The notes under the pieces were generated by a model. It saw nothing but the letters and a program-made list of their open reading frames with translations, ran no database searches and was not told the origin of the DNA. Shown one piece after another: positions 26,126 to 34,124 of a DNA stretch of 64,000 nucleotides; position 1 is the first letter of the stretch, and the number at the start of each line of letters is the position of its first letter. Origin of the DNA: Hellea sp. GTDB taxonomy: Bacteria > Pseudomonadota > Alphaproteobacteria > Caulobacterales > Maricaulaceae. The position numbers and the translations under genes were made by a program. Location of the stretch: contig JAOIVW010000008.1 of assembly GCA_028224375.1 (NCBI GenBank), positions 57,388-121,387 of the forward strand, given 5' to 3'.

Positions 26126-27761
26126 GCACGACCTACGCGTCAGATTTGGACTTATATTAGCACTGGCATTATTGCCACTGCTAATTTTTTCTGTCTGGCA
26201 TAGTGTTGATGACTATAAAAACCAAGAACTTGTCAATAGAAACGCCCTTCTTAAATCCTCCAGAGCTGTTGTATCTGAAGTTATCGACAGGGTCGATATC
26301 GCGAAAGGCCTACTCCGCACGGTTGGATCGCGCTCTGAGAAACGAAATTGCGAACAAGACCTAAAAAAAGTTGTCGATGAGTTTTCGCGTTATGAGCAGC
26401 TTTCGATGTTTTCACCAACGGGTGACTATATGTGCTCAGCCTATCCTCGTGTGGACAGGGATTATGGCCGGGACGTGTCCTTATTCTCTGAAGACGAACC
26501 TTTTGTCATTTACACGCGTCAAACACAACGCAACGGACAAGATACCAAGGTTCTTTTTGTCATTGCCTATGCGGCTTATCATGATGGCGGCCTCGACAAT
26601 ATTTTTACATTAGCCTCTGACTCTTTTTCGCTCGCTTCTTTGCGGGATGAAAACCTCCTCAGAGAAGGTGTGCAGACGGCCGTGGTTAACAGGCGCGCAG
26701 AAAACCTGATCGGTCAATCCGCCATTGCAAGTTATATCGATGAAGATTGGCTAGAAGCCGCTTCAGAAACAAACGAACCTATCGAGAAAAAAGTCGAGAT
26801 CGCATCTGGAGATATGCAGGACTTTTTAATTTTACCAACTCAAGAGCCTGAAATTTTTATTGCTGTTACAACTCCCGCCAAGACTATCTTTTCAGGATTT
26901 ATCGGCAGCTCACTCAAGTCTTTGATTGTGCCTCTTCTAGCATGGAGTTTTGGTTTCCTTGCGATTTGGTTGGCGACGAATAAGCTGCTTATTTCACATA
27001 TAAGGCCTATGCGGGATGTGGCGCTGGGCTTTGCTCACGGAAGTTACGAGCAGCGTATCGGACAGCTAGATGATGCCCCGGTGCAAATTCAGGAATTGGC
27101 GGATACACTCGACATCATGGCAGAGACTATCAGCATGAGAGATACCGTGCTGCGCGAGGCGTTGGGCGAAAAAGAAATTCTTCTGCGCGAAATTCATCAC
27201 CGCGTAAAAAATAATCTACAAATCATTATCTCGCTTCTAAATATGCAAAAGCGCCAACTGAAAGATCCCGTTTTTGTTGATGCGCTTACGGAAACCCGCA
27301 ATCGGATTAATGCCATCGCTTTGGTGCATAAGGCGCTTTATGAGAGTGATGACATTACAAATGTTCCCATGCGCCCGTTTCTCACGCAGCTGGTAAAGCA
27401 AGTCAGCCGCGCTTATCTTCTCGATAGAAAGAAAATTAAGGTACAGATGGAAATCGATAGTCGTCCCCGCGATGCCGACCGTGCGACGACAATTGCGATG
27501 TTTATTGTTGAGGCCATGACGAATGCCGTCAAACACGGGATAAAAAAGGGAGGGAATATTTCTGTAACTGTCAAAGACGTGGGCGAGGAGACTCATGTCA
27601 CGGTGTTTAATGACGGCGAAGCCACGTCTGAGGATGTTGAAAAATCCGGTACGGGAACGCGGCTCATGCAAGGCTTTGCGCGGCAACTCTCTGGTAAGTA
27701 TAGTTCAGAGTTAGTTGATGAGGGATATCTCACATCACTGACATTCCCTAAAACTCTATAA
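26124..27761 (+). CDS. Membrane-bound HisKA_2 sensor histidine kinase (PhyK-like)
   Basis: 545 residues. Transmembrane segments lie at about 8-24 and 265-288 and enclose a periplasmic sensor of about 240 residues. A HAMP-like linker (290-340) follows. The HisKA_2 dimer/phospho-acceptor segment is EIHHRVKNNLQIIISLLNMQ (His359 the likely acceptor), and the ATPase has IVEAMTNAVKHG and GTGTRLMQGFARQL. Its location directly after ecfG is typical for the kinase that phosphorylates PhyR. The stimulus is unknown; two cysteines in the periplasmic part (C76, C104) could form a disulfide. Translation may be tuned by the start-codon hairpin. Confidence 0.9.
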   Translation: MHDLRVRFGLILALALLPLLIFSVWHSVDDYKNQELVNRNALLKSSRAVVSEVIDRVDIAKGLLRTVGSRSEKRNCEQDLKKVVDEFSRYEQLSMFSPTGDYMCSAYPRVDRDYGRDVSLFSEDEPFVIYTRQTQRNGQDTKVLFVIAYAAYHDGGLDNIFTLASDSFSLASLRDENLLREGVQTAVVNRRAENLIGQSAIASYIDEDWLEAASETNEPIEKKVEIASGDMQDFLILPTQEPEIFIAVTTPAKTIFSGFIGSSLKSLIVPLLAWSFGFLAIWLATNKLLISHIRPMRDVALGFAHGSYEQRIGQLDDAPVQIQELADTLDIMAETISMRDTVLREALGEKEILLREIHHRVKNNLQIIISLLNMQKRQLKDPVFVDALTETRNRINAIALVHKALYESDDITNVPMRPFLTQLVKQVSRAYLLDRKKIKVQMEIDSRPRDADRATTIAMFIVEAMTNAVKHGIKKGGNISVTVKDVGEETHVTVFNDGEATSEDVEKSGTGTRLMQGFARQLSGKYSSELVDEGYLTSLTFPKTL

Positions 27762-27773
27762 TTTCAATTGAGC

Positions 27774-27809
27774 ATAAAAAAACCGGCACTCACGTAGTAA
27801 GCGCCGGCT
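27774..27809 (-). terminator. Rho-independent terminator after the DUF1328 gene
   Basis: Read on the minus strand, AAGCCGGC...GTGCCGG folds into a GC-rich stem and is followed by seven T residues (the A run at 27776-27782 of the plus strand). It lies between the convergent kinase gene and the DUF1328 gene and may also slow plus-strand transcription. Confidence 0.8.
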
Positions 27810-27830
27810 TCAAATAAACTTGGTTTAGTC

Positions 27831-28001
27831 TTAGATGCGTCTACCTTGAACGGCTCTTGAAATAGCCGAGATAAGGAACAACACTAAGAATACACCAAAT
27901 AATAATTTAGCAATACCTGCTGCACTGCCTGCAATTCCGCCAAAGCCTAGTACGGCTGCAACGATGGCAATGATTAAAAACGTAATACTCCAATTCAACA
28001 T
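27831..28001 (-). CDS. DUF1328 small membrane protein (YtjA-like)
   Basis: 56 residues, read by hand. It starts [19 protein letters not shown], continues through [20 protein letters not shown] and ends [12 protein letters not shown]. Two hydrophobic helices with a glycine/alanine-rich turn are the DUF1328 signature. GGAGATAC precedes the ATG at 28001. The family is a small inner-membrane protein of unknown role, often linked to stress regulons. A near-consensus EcfG promoter lies about 85 bases upstream and the terminator at 27774-27809 follows. Confidence 0.88.
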   Translation of the reverse strand: MLNWSITFLIIAIVAAVLGFGGIAGSAAGIAKLLFGVFLVLFLISAISRAVQGRRI

Positions 28002-28084
28002 TTGTATCTCCTACAATTTAAAAATTCTACGGCTGAGGCTTCAGCGGTAGCGCCAAACCGCTCGTGCCTGACTTACACCTAAAC

Positions 28085-28109
28085 AACACGGTGCTCGTTA
28101 AATGGTTCC
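28085..28109 (-). promoter_or_regulatory. Probable EcfG-type promoter (one mismatch) for the DUF1328 gene
   Basis: On the minus strand GGAAC (28109-28105), 16 bases, then TGTT (28088-28085) in place of CGTT. Orientation and distance fit transcription of the DUF1328 gene. It lies back to back with the exact promoter at 28175 on the other strand. Confidence 0.55.
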
Positions 28110-28174
28110 GCGAAAACGGCAAAAATTAATAACCCTTCGAAAAAAACCGGGTTATATATAATGTGCTTTTTTAT

Positions 28175-28200
28175 GGAACCTATCCGGCGCCGCGCACGTT
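28175..28200 (+). promoter_or_regulatory. EcfG-type promoter of the five-gene stress operon
   Basis: GGAAC at 28175-28179, 17 bases, CGTT at 28197-28200, 53 bases before the ATG of the DUF883-like gene. It is an exact consensus match. Confidence 0.8.
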
Positions 28201-28252
28201 ATGTTGGCAAGGATGCGCTAATGAAAGCGCTCTATATCTAGGAGATTATCAC

Positions 28253-28558
28253 ATGGCTACTAAGGCCCCCCGTAAGAAAAATGTTGTTGCTATCAAGCCG
28301 GACGTAACCACACAGCTTGAAGCTCTACGTCAAGACGTTGCGCTGTTAGCGGACGCAGTAAAAATTCAAACAAAAACTGTTGTCGGCGAAAAAACTGAAA
28401 CAGCTAAAGCTATTGCGTCTGAAAAGACAGAAGCTGCCATTGCGAAATATGACGAGCTCTCAACACGCGCGGAAACATCTATTAAAGAAAACCCGCTCAC
28501 GTCAGTTGCCATTGCTGTAGGCGTTGGCTTGCTTCTTGGCGCGATTACGCGACGTTAA
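28253..28558 (+). CDS. DUF883/ElaB-YqjD-like membrane-anchored protein
   Basis: 101 residues from the ATG at 28253, which has AGGAGA upstream; the frame upstream is open but crosses the promoter. A long amphipathic helix (about 18-75, rich in Lys, Glu, Thr, Ala) precedes a C-terminal membrane anchor NPLTSVAIAVGVGLLLGAITRR, the hallmark of ElaB/YqjD/DUF883 proteins. In enterobacteria these bind ribosomes or membranes in stationary phase. Here it heads an operon of two further membrane proteins, a phosphoesterase and a lipid kinase, behind an exact EcfG promoter. Confidence 0.85.
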   Translation: MATKAPRKKNVVAIKPDVTTQLEALRQDVALLADAVKIQTKTVVGEKTETAKAIASEKTEAAIAKYDELSTRAETSIKENPLTSVAIAVGVGLLLGAITRR

Positions 28559-28563
28559 TCTAA

Positions 28564-29001
28564 ATGCGAATATTGCGAACACTCACCGTTCTGGCCCCCT
28601 TCATTTTGAAGGGGCCCACAAAGCGACCTGTCAGAGCTCTGGCAGGCGTTTTGGCGAGTTGGGGACTCATTTTTCTAAGCATCCTATTTTTATCGATAGC
28701 CTTGTTTATTTATGTCTCCAGAGAATATGGTGCGGACATTGCCTTTCTCTCAATAGGTCTCTTGGCCTTAGTGGCGGCTATCTATCTGCAAGTCAGCCGT
28801 AAGCTCAAGATTAAAGCAAGAGTTTCGAAACTTGAGGACGGAATTGAGAAAGATCCTCTGGCCAGCAAAATTCCGCAAAACATGAAAGACGATCCTGTTA
28901 TAGGGTCTATTCTAAAACAAATAAATGATCACCCTGTTCCTGCGACTGCTGCCGCCGTCACCCTCGGTATGGTCATCGCAAATCAGTATTTTGGAGATTA
29001 A
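28564..29001 (+). CDS. Phage-holin-like membrane protein (YqjE/holin III-like)
   Basis: 145 residues. Two adjacent hydrophobic helices lie at about 33-53 and 58-79, and a third at about 125-140 (HPVPATAAAVTLGMVIANQYF). YqjE-type 'putative holin' proteins often follow an ElaB/YqjD gene, as here. No lysis gene is near, so the holin name reflects family naming, not phage origin. It lies 6 bases after the previous gene and one base before the next. Role in the stress envelope is inferred. Confidence 0.7.
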   Translation: MRILRTLTVLAPFILKGPTKRPVRALAGVLASWGLIFLSILFLSIALFIYVSREYGADIAFLSIGLLALVAAIYLQVSRKLKIKARVSKLEDGIEKDPLASKIPQNMKDDPVIGSILKQINDHPVPATAAAVTLGMVIANQYFGD

Positions 29002-29002
29002 T

Positions 29003-29164
29003 ATGCCGACACCGTCCGAAGAAACACCCGAAATCTTGACGCCTAATGAAGCGCGTGCAGGTCGGAAGACCCGCTTCATGCCGCAAGTGTTAGGCATCTC
29101 TGTCGCGAGCGCTGTCATCCTCTTACTCATTGTCTACGCCGTCTTCGCGACAACGCAATCGTGA
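29003..29164 (+). CDS. Small single-pass membrane protein
   Basis: 53 residues from the ATG at 29003, with GGAG six bases before. The first 28 residues are polar and acidic (MPTPSEETPEILTPNEARAG), then one transmembrane helix (VLGISVASAVILLLIVYAVF) runs almost to the end. No family is recognised. It lies inside the stress operon with gaps below 10 bases on both sides, so it is very likely co-expressed. Confidence 0.7.
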   Translation: MPTPSEETPEILTPNEARAGRKTRFMPQVLGISVASAVILLLIVYAVFATTQS

Positions 29165-29171
29165 ATTCATA

Positions 29172-29963
29172 TTGACCTCAATATTGCAACTTTCTGATAT
29201 CCATTTCGGTACCGAAGACAAAGACGCTCTGGCCGCCGCAAGGATATATGCAAATTCATTATCTCCCGATCTCGTTTTAATCTGTGGAGACATTACCCAA
29301 GACGGAAAAGTCGAAGAGTTTGAAGCCGCGAGAGATTGGATTAGCGGTTTTGACAGCCCCAAACTTATCACGCCCGGCAATCACGACACGCCCGTATTCG
29401 GTATCATTCAGCGAATATTCAATCCCTTTGGCCGCTATGATAAATATATCAAGCCTTTATCCCTGACAGAATATACAGATAAAAATATCGCTATTCAGGC
29501 CTATAATACGGCGCGCGGCATTCAGGCTAAATTTGACTGGTCTTTAGGTGTTGTCGATTTAGAACAGCTGAATCAAAAAATTCAGAGCCTTAAAAACAAC
29601 CCTCCTGAAACCCTAAAGATGATTGCTGTGCATCATCCGCTTATTTATCCCGATGTATCTCCCTTGCAAGTCACGACGAAAAATGGTGAGGCGGCTGTGA
29701 AGATGCTAAGCGATGCCAATATTGATGCTGTTTTAAGCGGACATGTTCACGCGCCCTTCCTCATTGAGCGTGACCCAGGACGTACATCGCTCCTCTCAAT
29801 AGGATCGGGAACACTCTCCACACGCATGAGGGGCAAGCCTGCCAGCTTTAATCATATTGAAATTGACGATACGCATCTTTCCGTGACAGCCATTGATTGG
29901 ATTGACGACAATTATGTTCGCGCTAAATCTTGGACAAAGCGTAGGGATGCTCTAGACGCGTAA
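29172..29963 (+). CDS. Calcineurin-like metallophosphoesterase
   Basis: 263 residues, starting at TTG 29172 (LTSILQLSDIHFG), eight bases after the preceding gene; no ATG is available near the conserved N-terminus, and a longer frame would start inside that gene. The dinuclear metal motifs are complete: SDIHFG, VLICGDITQDG, TPGNHDTP, AVHHPLIYPD and LSGHVHAPF. It probably hydrolyses a phosphodiester or phosphomonoester, possibly of a lipid or nucleotide, in the cytoplasm. The diacylglycerol-kinase-like gene follows five bases later, so opposing phosphorylation/dephosphorylation of a lipid headgroup is a reasonable idea but unproven. Confidence 0.87.
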   Translation: MTSILQLSDIHFGTEDKDALAAARIYANSLSPDLVLICGDITQDGKVEEFEAARDWISGFDSPKLITPGNHDTPVFGIIQRIFNPFGRYDKYIKPLSLTEYTDKNIAIQAYNTARGIQAKFDWSLGVVDLEQLNQKIQSLKNNPPETLKMIAVHHPLIYPDVSPLQVTTKNGEAAVKMLSDANIDAVLSGHVHAPFLIERDPGRTSLLSIGSGTLSTRMRGKPASFNHIEIDDTHLSVTAIDWIDDNYVRAKSWTKRRDALDA

Positions 29964-29968
29964 GCTCC

Positions 29969-30835
29969 ATGCTGACTTTTTCAAATATTGCCATTATCAT
30001 CAATGCCGCTTCGGGCAGTACGTCAGATATTAGCGAAGAGATTTGCGCTATCTTCAAGGATAAAGGTTGCGCTCACGTCAAAAGCTATTTCATCACGCCT
30101 GATAAACTCGTTGAGACTTTTGAGACCGTGATAGGGCAGGGCGCAGACCTTATCGTCAGCTATGGAGGGGACGGGACATCACTCTGCGCCGCGTCTTTGG
30201 CGGGTGACGTCAAAGTGCCGATTATCACGCTGCCTGGCGGCACCATGAATTTGCTGCCTAAATCTTTATATAGCTCCGTAGAGTGGAGAGGTGTTTTGGA
30301 CATCGCGCTAAAGCAAGATAAGCCTCGATGGGTGCCGTGCGGTCTCATTAATGAGCATAAGTTCCTGGTCGCAGCCATGCTTGGCACCATCGTGCGAATG
30401 AGCCACTCGCGGGAATTATTCAGAGACGGTCAGTTGATAGAAGCCACCAAAAATATGATTGCAACGGTCAATGAAACAGATGTGTCGGACTCACTAATCT
30501 ATTCGCTTGGCGATGAAGGTGAGAGACAAGAGGCTAATCTGTTGCAGCTCACCTGCCCGGGTATGAATGATTTTAGCACTGAGCCCGATAAGTTCGAAGT
30601 CGCCGCCGTCAATATCGAGTCATACGGAGAATTATCAGCGCTTGGGCTGACAGCAATTATGGACCATTGGCGGGAAAACCAAGCCGTCTCCTCTGATTTT
30701 GCGCAAGACATATCTGTCCATGGCAGCTCATCTGTCGATATTCTACTGGACGGTGAACATGTCGAGCTAACCCTTCCGCTTAGTATAAAGTTCGAACCGA
30801 AAGGCGCTTTTATTCTCTGTCCTCCCCCGCAATAA
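29969..30835 (+). CDS. Diacylglycerol kinase catalytic-domain (DagK/YegS-like) lipid kinase
   Basis: 288 residues. The nucleotide-binding motif VSYGGDGTSLCAA at about 64-76 and LPGGTMNLLPKSL at about 91-103 are the signatures of the DAGK catalytic domain family (DgkB, YegS, sphingosine kinases). It is expected to phosphorylate a lipid hydroxyl using ATP. The C-terminal part is a beta-sandwich ending FEPKGAFILCPPP. It is the last gene of the stress operon starting at 28253. The next GGAAC element begins 3 bases after its stop. Confidence 0.87.
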   Translation: MLTFSNIAIIINAASGSTSDISEEICAIFKDKGCAHVKSYFITPDKLVETFETVIGQGADLIVSYGGDGTSLCAASLAGDVKVPIITLPGGTMNLLPKSLYSSVEWRGVLDIALKQDKPRWVPCGLINEHKFLVAAMLGTIVRMSHSRELFRDGQLIEATKNMIATVNETDVSDSLIYSLGDEGERQEANLLQLTCPGMNDFSTEPDKFEVAAVNIESYGELSALGLTAIMDHWRENQAVSSDFAQDISVHGSSSVDILLDGEHVELTLPLSIKFEPKGAFILCPPPQ

Positions 30836-30837
30836 CG

Positions 30838-30862
30838 GGAACGAAACAAGTCTCCAAAGGTT
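30838..30862 (+). promoter_or_regulatory. Probable EcfG-type promoter (one mismatch) for the PLDc_N gene
   Basis: GGAAC at 30838-30842, 16 bases, then GGTT (30859-30862) in place of CGTT, 50 bases before the ATG of the 56-residue membrane protein. Confidence 0.55.
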
Positions 30863-30911
30863 GTATGGTTGAAGCGCTGTCTTAAGCGCCGCAAACACAT
30901 CGGAGAACAAC

Positions 30912-31082
30912 ATGTTCGAAGGAATTTTAACCCTATTGTATTTTTTGGTCGCCATTTGGGCGATATTGAATATTTTCAAGTCGGGCGTCTCCACAGAACT
31001 AAAACTCCTATGGACGGCTCTGGTTTTACTCTTACCCGTAATCGGCTTAATTATCTGGTTTTTTGCGGGGCCTAAAACTTGA
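30912..31082 (+). CDS. Small PLDc_N-like membrane protein
   Basis: 56 residues, read by hand: MFEGILTLLYFLVAIWAILNI, a short polar stretch (FKSGVSTELKLLW) and a second helix TALVLLLPVIGLIIWFFAGPK. Two helices ending in a P-x-x-G-x-x-x-[WY]-F-F-x-G-P pattern resemble the PLDc_N domain, the membrane anchor of cardiolipin synthases, here as a free-standing protein. ACGGAGAACAAC precedes the ATG. It may associate with membranes or the cardiolipin synthase encoded at 36289. A weak A/T stem (CCTAAA...TTTAGG) overlaps its stop. Confidence 0.8.
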   Translation: MFEGILTLLYFLVAIWAILNIFKSGVSTELKLLWTALVLLLPVIGLIIWFFAGPKT

Positions 31083-31222
31083 GTTTCGTCTTTTTAGGTT
31101 GAAATACGCCCAAGACTCTGCCCCAACCCAACTTATTTTGATAGGTTAGCCCGCCATTATTAAACTGTAGAATCGGACTATGCCTGCGATTATAAAATTT
31201 CGCTGGTAACAGTCTTAAGGCA

Positions 31223-32458
31223 TTATTTATTATCGGCCATCCAGTGTCTGGCTAAGCTTCCGTGCAGCAGCGCCGAGATGAGAATTGTCAGCGAGACGAT
31301 GCTCCAAACGCGCTCAGGGTTTTCAAAGTCGGCGTGTGACAGGGCAAAGGCGACGTAGAAAATGGTGCCCATACCGCGTATGCCGAAAAATGCAATTTTC
31401 AATTTATCCAGCTTATCCATTTTGTGACCCAGCAGGGATAAAAGTCCGAAGACAGGCCTTAATAGGCCGATGATAACCGCCGCAAATAAGGCGTCTTGCC
31501 ATGTCCAAAAATGCCAAACTGTGCCGCCGATAAAGGTTCCGAACCAGAGCAATATGACGGCAAGCAGGATTGATTCTAATTGGTCGGCGGATTTATGGGC
31601 TTCATTTTCGTAAGCCTCAGCTTCTGTGTCCATCGTGCGTGACCGCGCCACGCGGGCTGCGATAAAAACAGAGAGGAAGCCATATCCGTGAAGAAATTCG
31701 GCCAGACCGTAAGCTAAAAACGTGCCCGCTAAAACAAATAGAGCGACATTAGCATGGCCGTTTTGCTTGACGCCCACGCGGCTGAATAGAATTTTTGTTA
31801 TGCCGAGGCCTACGATATACCCCATCGCCAAACCTGCTAATAATTTATATGTCAACTCCCATGAGGCCCAGCCTGCGAGGGAAAAATCTGCGCCCGAGGC
31901 GGCCAGCCCGATGGCGAGCCAGATAAAGGGAAAGGCGAGGCCGTCATTCAGTCCTGCCTCGGAAGTTAGTGTTGTTTCCGTACCGCGCTGATTGCTATTG
32001 GGGGACCCCACAGAAAATGAACGCGCCAATACAGGGTCAGTCGGAGAAATTGCGGCGCCTAACAAAATAGAGGCTGCCAGTGTCAGGCCGCCAAATTGAA
32101 CGCCCAAAAATGTAATGGCTAGAATAGTCAAAGGCATAGCCACCATCAGCAGACGCCATGTAGGCTGCCATCGTGACCATCCCGCTTTCAAATCAATGGA
32201 AAGACCCGCGCCAGTAAGCGACACAATTACAATAAGCTCTGACATATGCTCAATGATTTTAAGCTCTATATCTGAATTGAGAGGGTCGATAACTGGAAGC
32301 CCTATCGCGGAGGCAGCCACGCCAACCAGAATATAGAGGGCAGGGATATTGTAAAAAATCTTTTTGCGTAAGGCGGGTTCAAAGGTCAGCCCTAGAAACG
32401 CCAAGCCGATTAAGCTGTAATAAAACGCAATTTGATTGTTTAAAATGAAATCGGCCAT
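31223..32458 (-). CDS. Cation:proton antiporter (CPA1, NhaP-type)
   Basis: 411 residues with about 12 hydrophobic helices. GAAISPTDPVLARSFSVGSP is the TDP core near residues 134-153 and SEAGLNDGLAFPFIWLAIG carries the ND motif of CPA1 sodium/proton antiporters near 165-185. The enzyme exchanges Na+ or K+ for protons across the inner membrane. Its upstream region (32459-32540) contains an EcfG promoter, but that one faces the neighbouring small gene. The stop is at 31223, and 140 bases without features separate it from the PLDc_N gene. Confidence 0.88.
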   Translation of the reverse strand: MADFILNNQIAFYYSLIGLAFLGLTFEPALRKKIFYNIPALYILVGVAASAIGLPVIDPLNSDIELKIIEHMSELIVIVSLTGAGLSIDLKAGWSRWQPTWRLLMVAMPLTILAITFLGVQFGGLTLAASILLGAAISPTDPVLARSFSVGSPNSNQRGTETTLTSEAGLNDGLAFPFIWLAIGLAASGADFSLAGWASWELTYKLLAGLAMGYIVGLGITKILFSRVGVKQNGHANVALFVLAGTFLAYGLAEFLHGYGFLSVFIAARVARSRTMDTEAEAYENEAHKSADQLESILLAVILLWFGTFIGGTVWHFWTWQDALFAAVIIGLLRPVFGLLSLLGHKMDKLDKLKIAFFGIRGMGTIFYVAFALSHADFENPERVWSIVSLTILISALLHGSLARHWMADNK

Positions 32459-32479
32459 TTAAAAATACTAATGCCGCAG

Positions 32480-32504
32480 GGAACGTTTAGGAAGTTAAAT
32501 CGTT
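32480..32504 (+). promoter_or_regulatory. EcfG-type promoter of a small membrane-protein gene
   Basis: GGAAC at 32480-32484, 16 bases, CGTT at 32501-32504, 36 bases before the ATG at 32540. Exact match. Confidence 0.8.
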
Positions 32505-32539
32505 TAATATATGAACACGTTTCAAAAAAGGGAAAAGCA

Positions 32540-32668
32540 ATGCCTAGTAATATTCAAGCTCGTACGGATAATATGGCGACTCAAAAGAAGAGTAAGCACA
32601 AACTGATTTCATCAATTGTCATATTAGCGGTGCTCGTGGCTGTCGTTGCTCTTGTTACGTTTGGCTAA
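32540..32668 (+). CDS. Very small stress-regulated membrane protein
   Basis: 42 residues from ATG 32540 (GGGAAAAG upstream); ATG 32573 would give 31. A basic N-terminal segment (QKKSKHK) precedes one hydrophobic helix LISSIVILAVLVAVVALVTFG at the C-terminus. No family is recognised. The exact EcfG promoter just upstream is the main reason to accept it as a gene. Its 3' end overlaps the end of the convergent UdgX gene by 14 bases. Confidence 0.65.
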   Translation: MPSNIQARTDNMATQKKSKHKLISSIVILAVLVAVVALVTFG

Positions 32669-34124
32669 GCTCTTCTGAGGTGCTCAATCTTTGAGCTCTC
32701 GCCAAATCTAAATTTAAAGCCTTAAAAGCCATATCTTGCTGTTCAGGCGAGGGCGAACGCAGTATGAATGCGGGGTGGTAGGTGACGATTAACTTTCGGC
32801 CTTTTGACAAGTCTATAATATCGCCTCTACAGTCTGATATCTTTATTGTTTTACCCGTTATGGCTTTTGCGGCACTGGTTCCTAAAGCCACAATGACTTT
32901 TGGTTTTACGAAATTGATTTCAGTTTTCAGCCACCAACGGCAATGGTCAATCTCACTCGCATTTGGACGCTCGTGAATGCGGCGCTTTCCTCTCAGCTTG
33001 AATTTAAAATGTTTGATGGCGTTGGTCACATAAACCGAGCTACGGTCTATATTCTCGGCGGTAAGAGCCTCGTCTAAAATCTTTCCGGCAGGGCCGATAA
33101 AGGGGCGGCCTGCTATATCCTCCTCATCGCCTGGCTGTTCTCCGACAATCATCAAATTTGCATGTGCGGGACCTTCGCCAAACACGGCTTGCGAGGCGTT
33201 ACAATGAAGCGGGCACATCTGGCATGTCTGAATAGCGTTTCGGGCCTGTGAGAGCGAGTCTATGTCAGCTGCGTTTTCAAGGCTGGCGGTGCGAGACTTT
33301 AATATGGCCGCTAAAGGGTGAGGCATGGCGGGCGCGGCGGCTCGCATTTTTCGTTCACGCGCTTGCGCTGTCTCAATCATTTTTGGAATGTCCGCCGCTT
33401 CAGGCATATTGTGCCAGTATTTTTTCGGCATCTCTGACATCATCGCGCCGACTTTCAGGCGTGCAGGGTTGAAGATAGATTGAAAATAGACCTTCCAATG
33501 CTTCTCCATGGAGTCGTCCGCCGGAACATCGGCTTTTGTCCCTCCTGGCGCAAACGTAAGATCTTGACCATTCCAAATCGCTGTGCAGTCAGGCGTAACG
33601 ATTATCCAATCCATATTGGGAAAGCGGCGCATGAAGAATGGTGTGGCCAGCCGTGTGATGAAATGGGTGGGTTCAAACCACGCGGCGAATTGTTCGCGCT
33701 TATAGCGGCCTTCACCGACTTTTCTAAACCGCACAAAGGCATGCATCTTATGGCGGTCACGGCGGATGGCCTTATCGCAATCCGTCATCCAGATAATATC
33801 ATTGTCCGTCGTTTGCTTTAGTAGCTGTCGGTCAGTCTGCAGCCGCCATAATATGCGATATAGCCTCGCAAAGCGCTCTGGGTCACGGTGACAGATAACC
33901 CGTTCTGCTATGCTGACGAAGCTTGACGAGACGGTGAGGGCGTTCGTCAGGGTAATGTCACGCAAGGTATCTATCGATTGGGCGCTCATCTCAAAGAGCG
34001 ATTGCATACCGCCGGGCGCGGCCCAATTGACGTTTTCAGGTGCAATCTTGTTTAAAAGTAGCTTACGCGCCGCGACCTTCCATGCGCCGAAATCAGCTTG
34101 GTCTTTGAGCGTGACGGATATCAT
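32655..34124 (-). CDS. UdgX-family uracil-DNA-binding protein fused to DUF4130
   Basis: 489 residues. The N-terminal half (about 1-260) is the DUF4130 'putative DNA metabolism' module. The C-terminal half is a family 4-like uracil-DNA glycosylase with an Fe-S cysteine set starting CQMCPLHC, motif A GEQPGDEEDIAGRPFIGPAGK and the UdgX R-loop GKRRIHERP, whose His is known in mycobacterial UdgX to bond covalently to the uracil-derived abasic site. The final motif is TYHPAFILRS. It overlaps the radical SAM gene by four bases (ATGA), forming a repair operon behind a LexA-type box. Confidence 0.9.
   Translation of the reverse strand: MISVTLKDQADFGAWKVAARKLLLNKIAPENVNWAAPGGMQSLFEMSAQSIDTLRDITLTNALTVSSSFVSIAERVICHRDPERFARLYRILWRLQTDRQLLKQTTDNDIIWMTDCDKAIRRDRHKMHAFVRFRKVGEGRYKREQFAAWFEPTHFITRLATPFFMRRFPNMDWIIVTPDCTAIWNGQDLTFAPGGTKADVPADDSMEKHWKVYFQSIFNPARLKVGAMMSEMPKKYWHNMPEAADIPKMIETAQARERKMRAAAPAMPHPLAAILKSRTASLENAADIDSLSQARNAIQTCQMCPLHCNASQAVFGEGPAHANLMIVGEQPGDEEDIAGRPFIGPAGKILDEALTAENIDRSSVYVTNAIKHFKFKLRGKRRIHERPNASEIDHCRWWLKTEINFVKPKVIVALGTSAAKAITGKTIKISDCRGDIIDLSKGRKLIVTYHPAFILRSPSPEQQDMAFKALNLDLARAQRLSTSEELSQT

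Noticed and set aside
28564..29001. Holin-like gene taken as a sign of prophage
   Set aside because: It sits in a stress operon after an ElaB/YqjD-like gene, as YqjE does; no lysis or phage structural genes are near.
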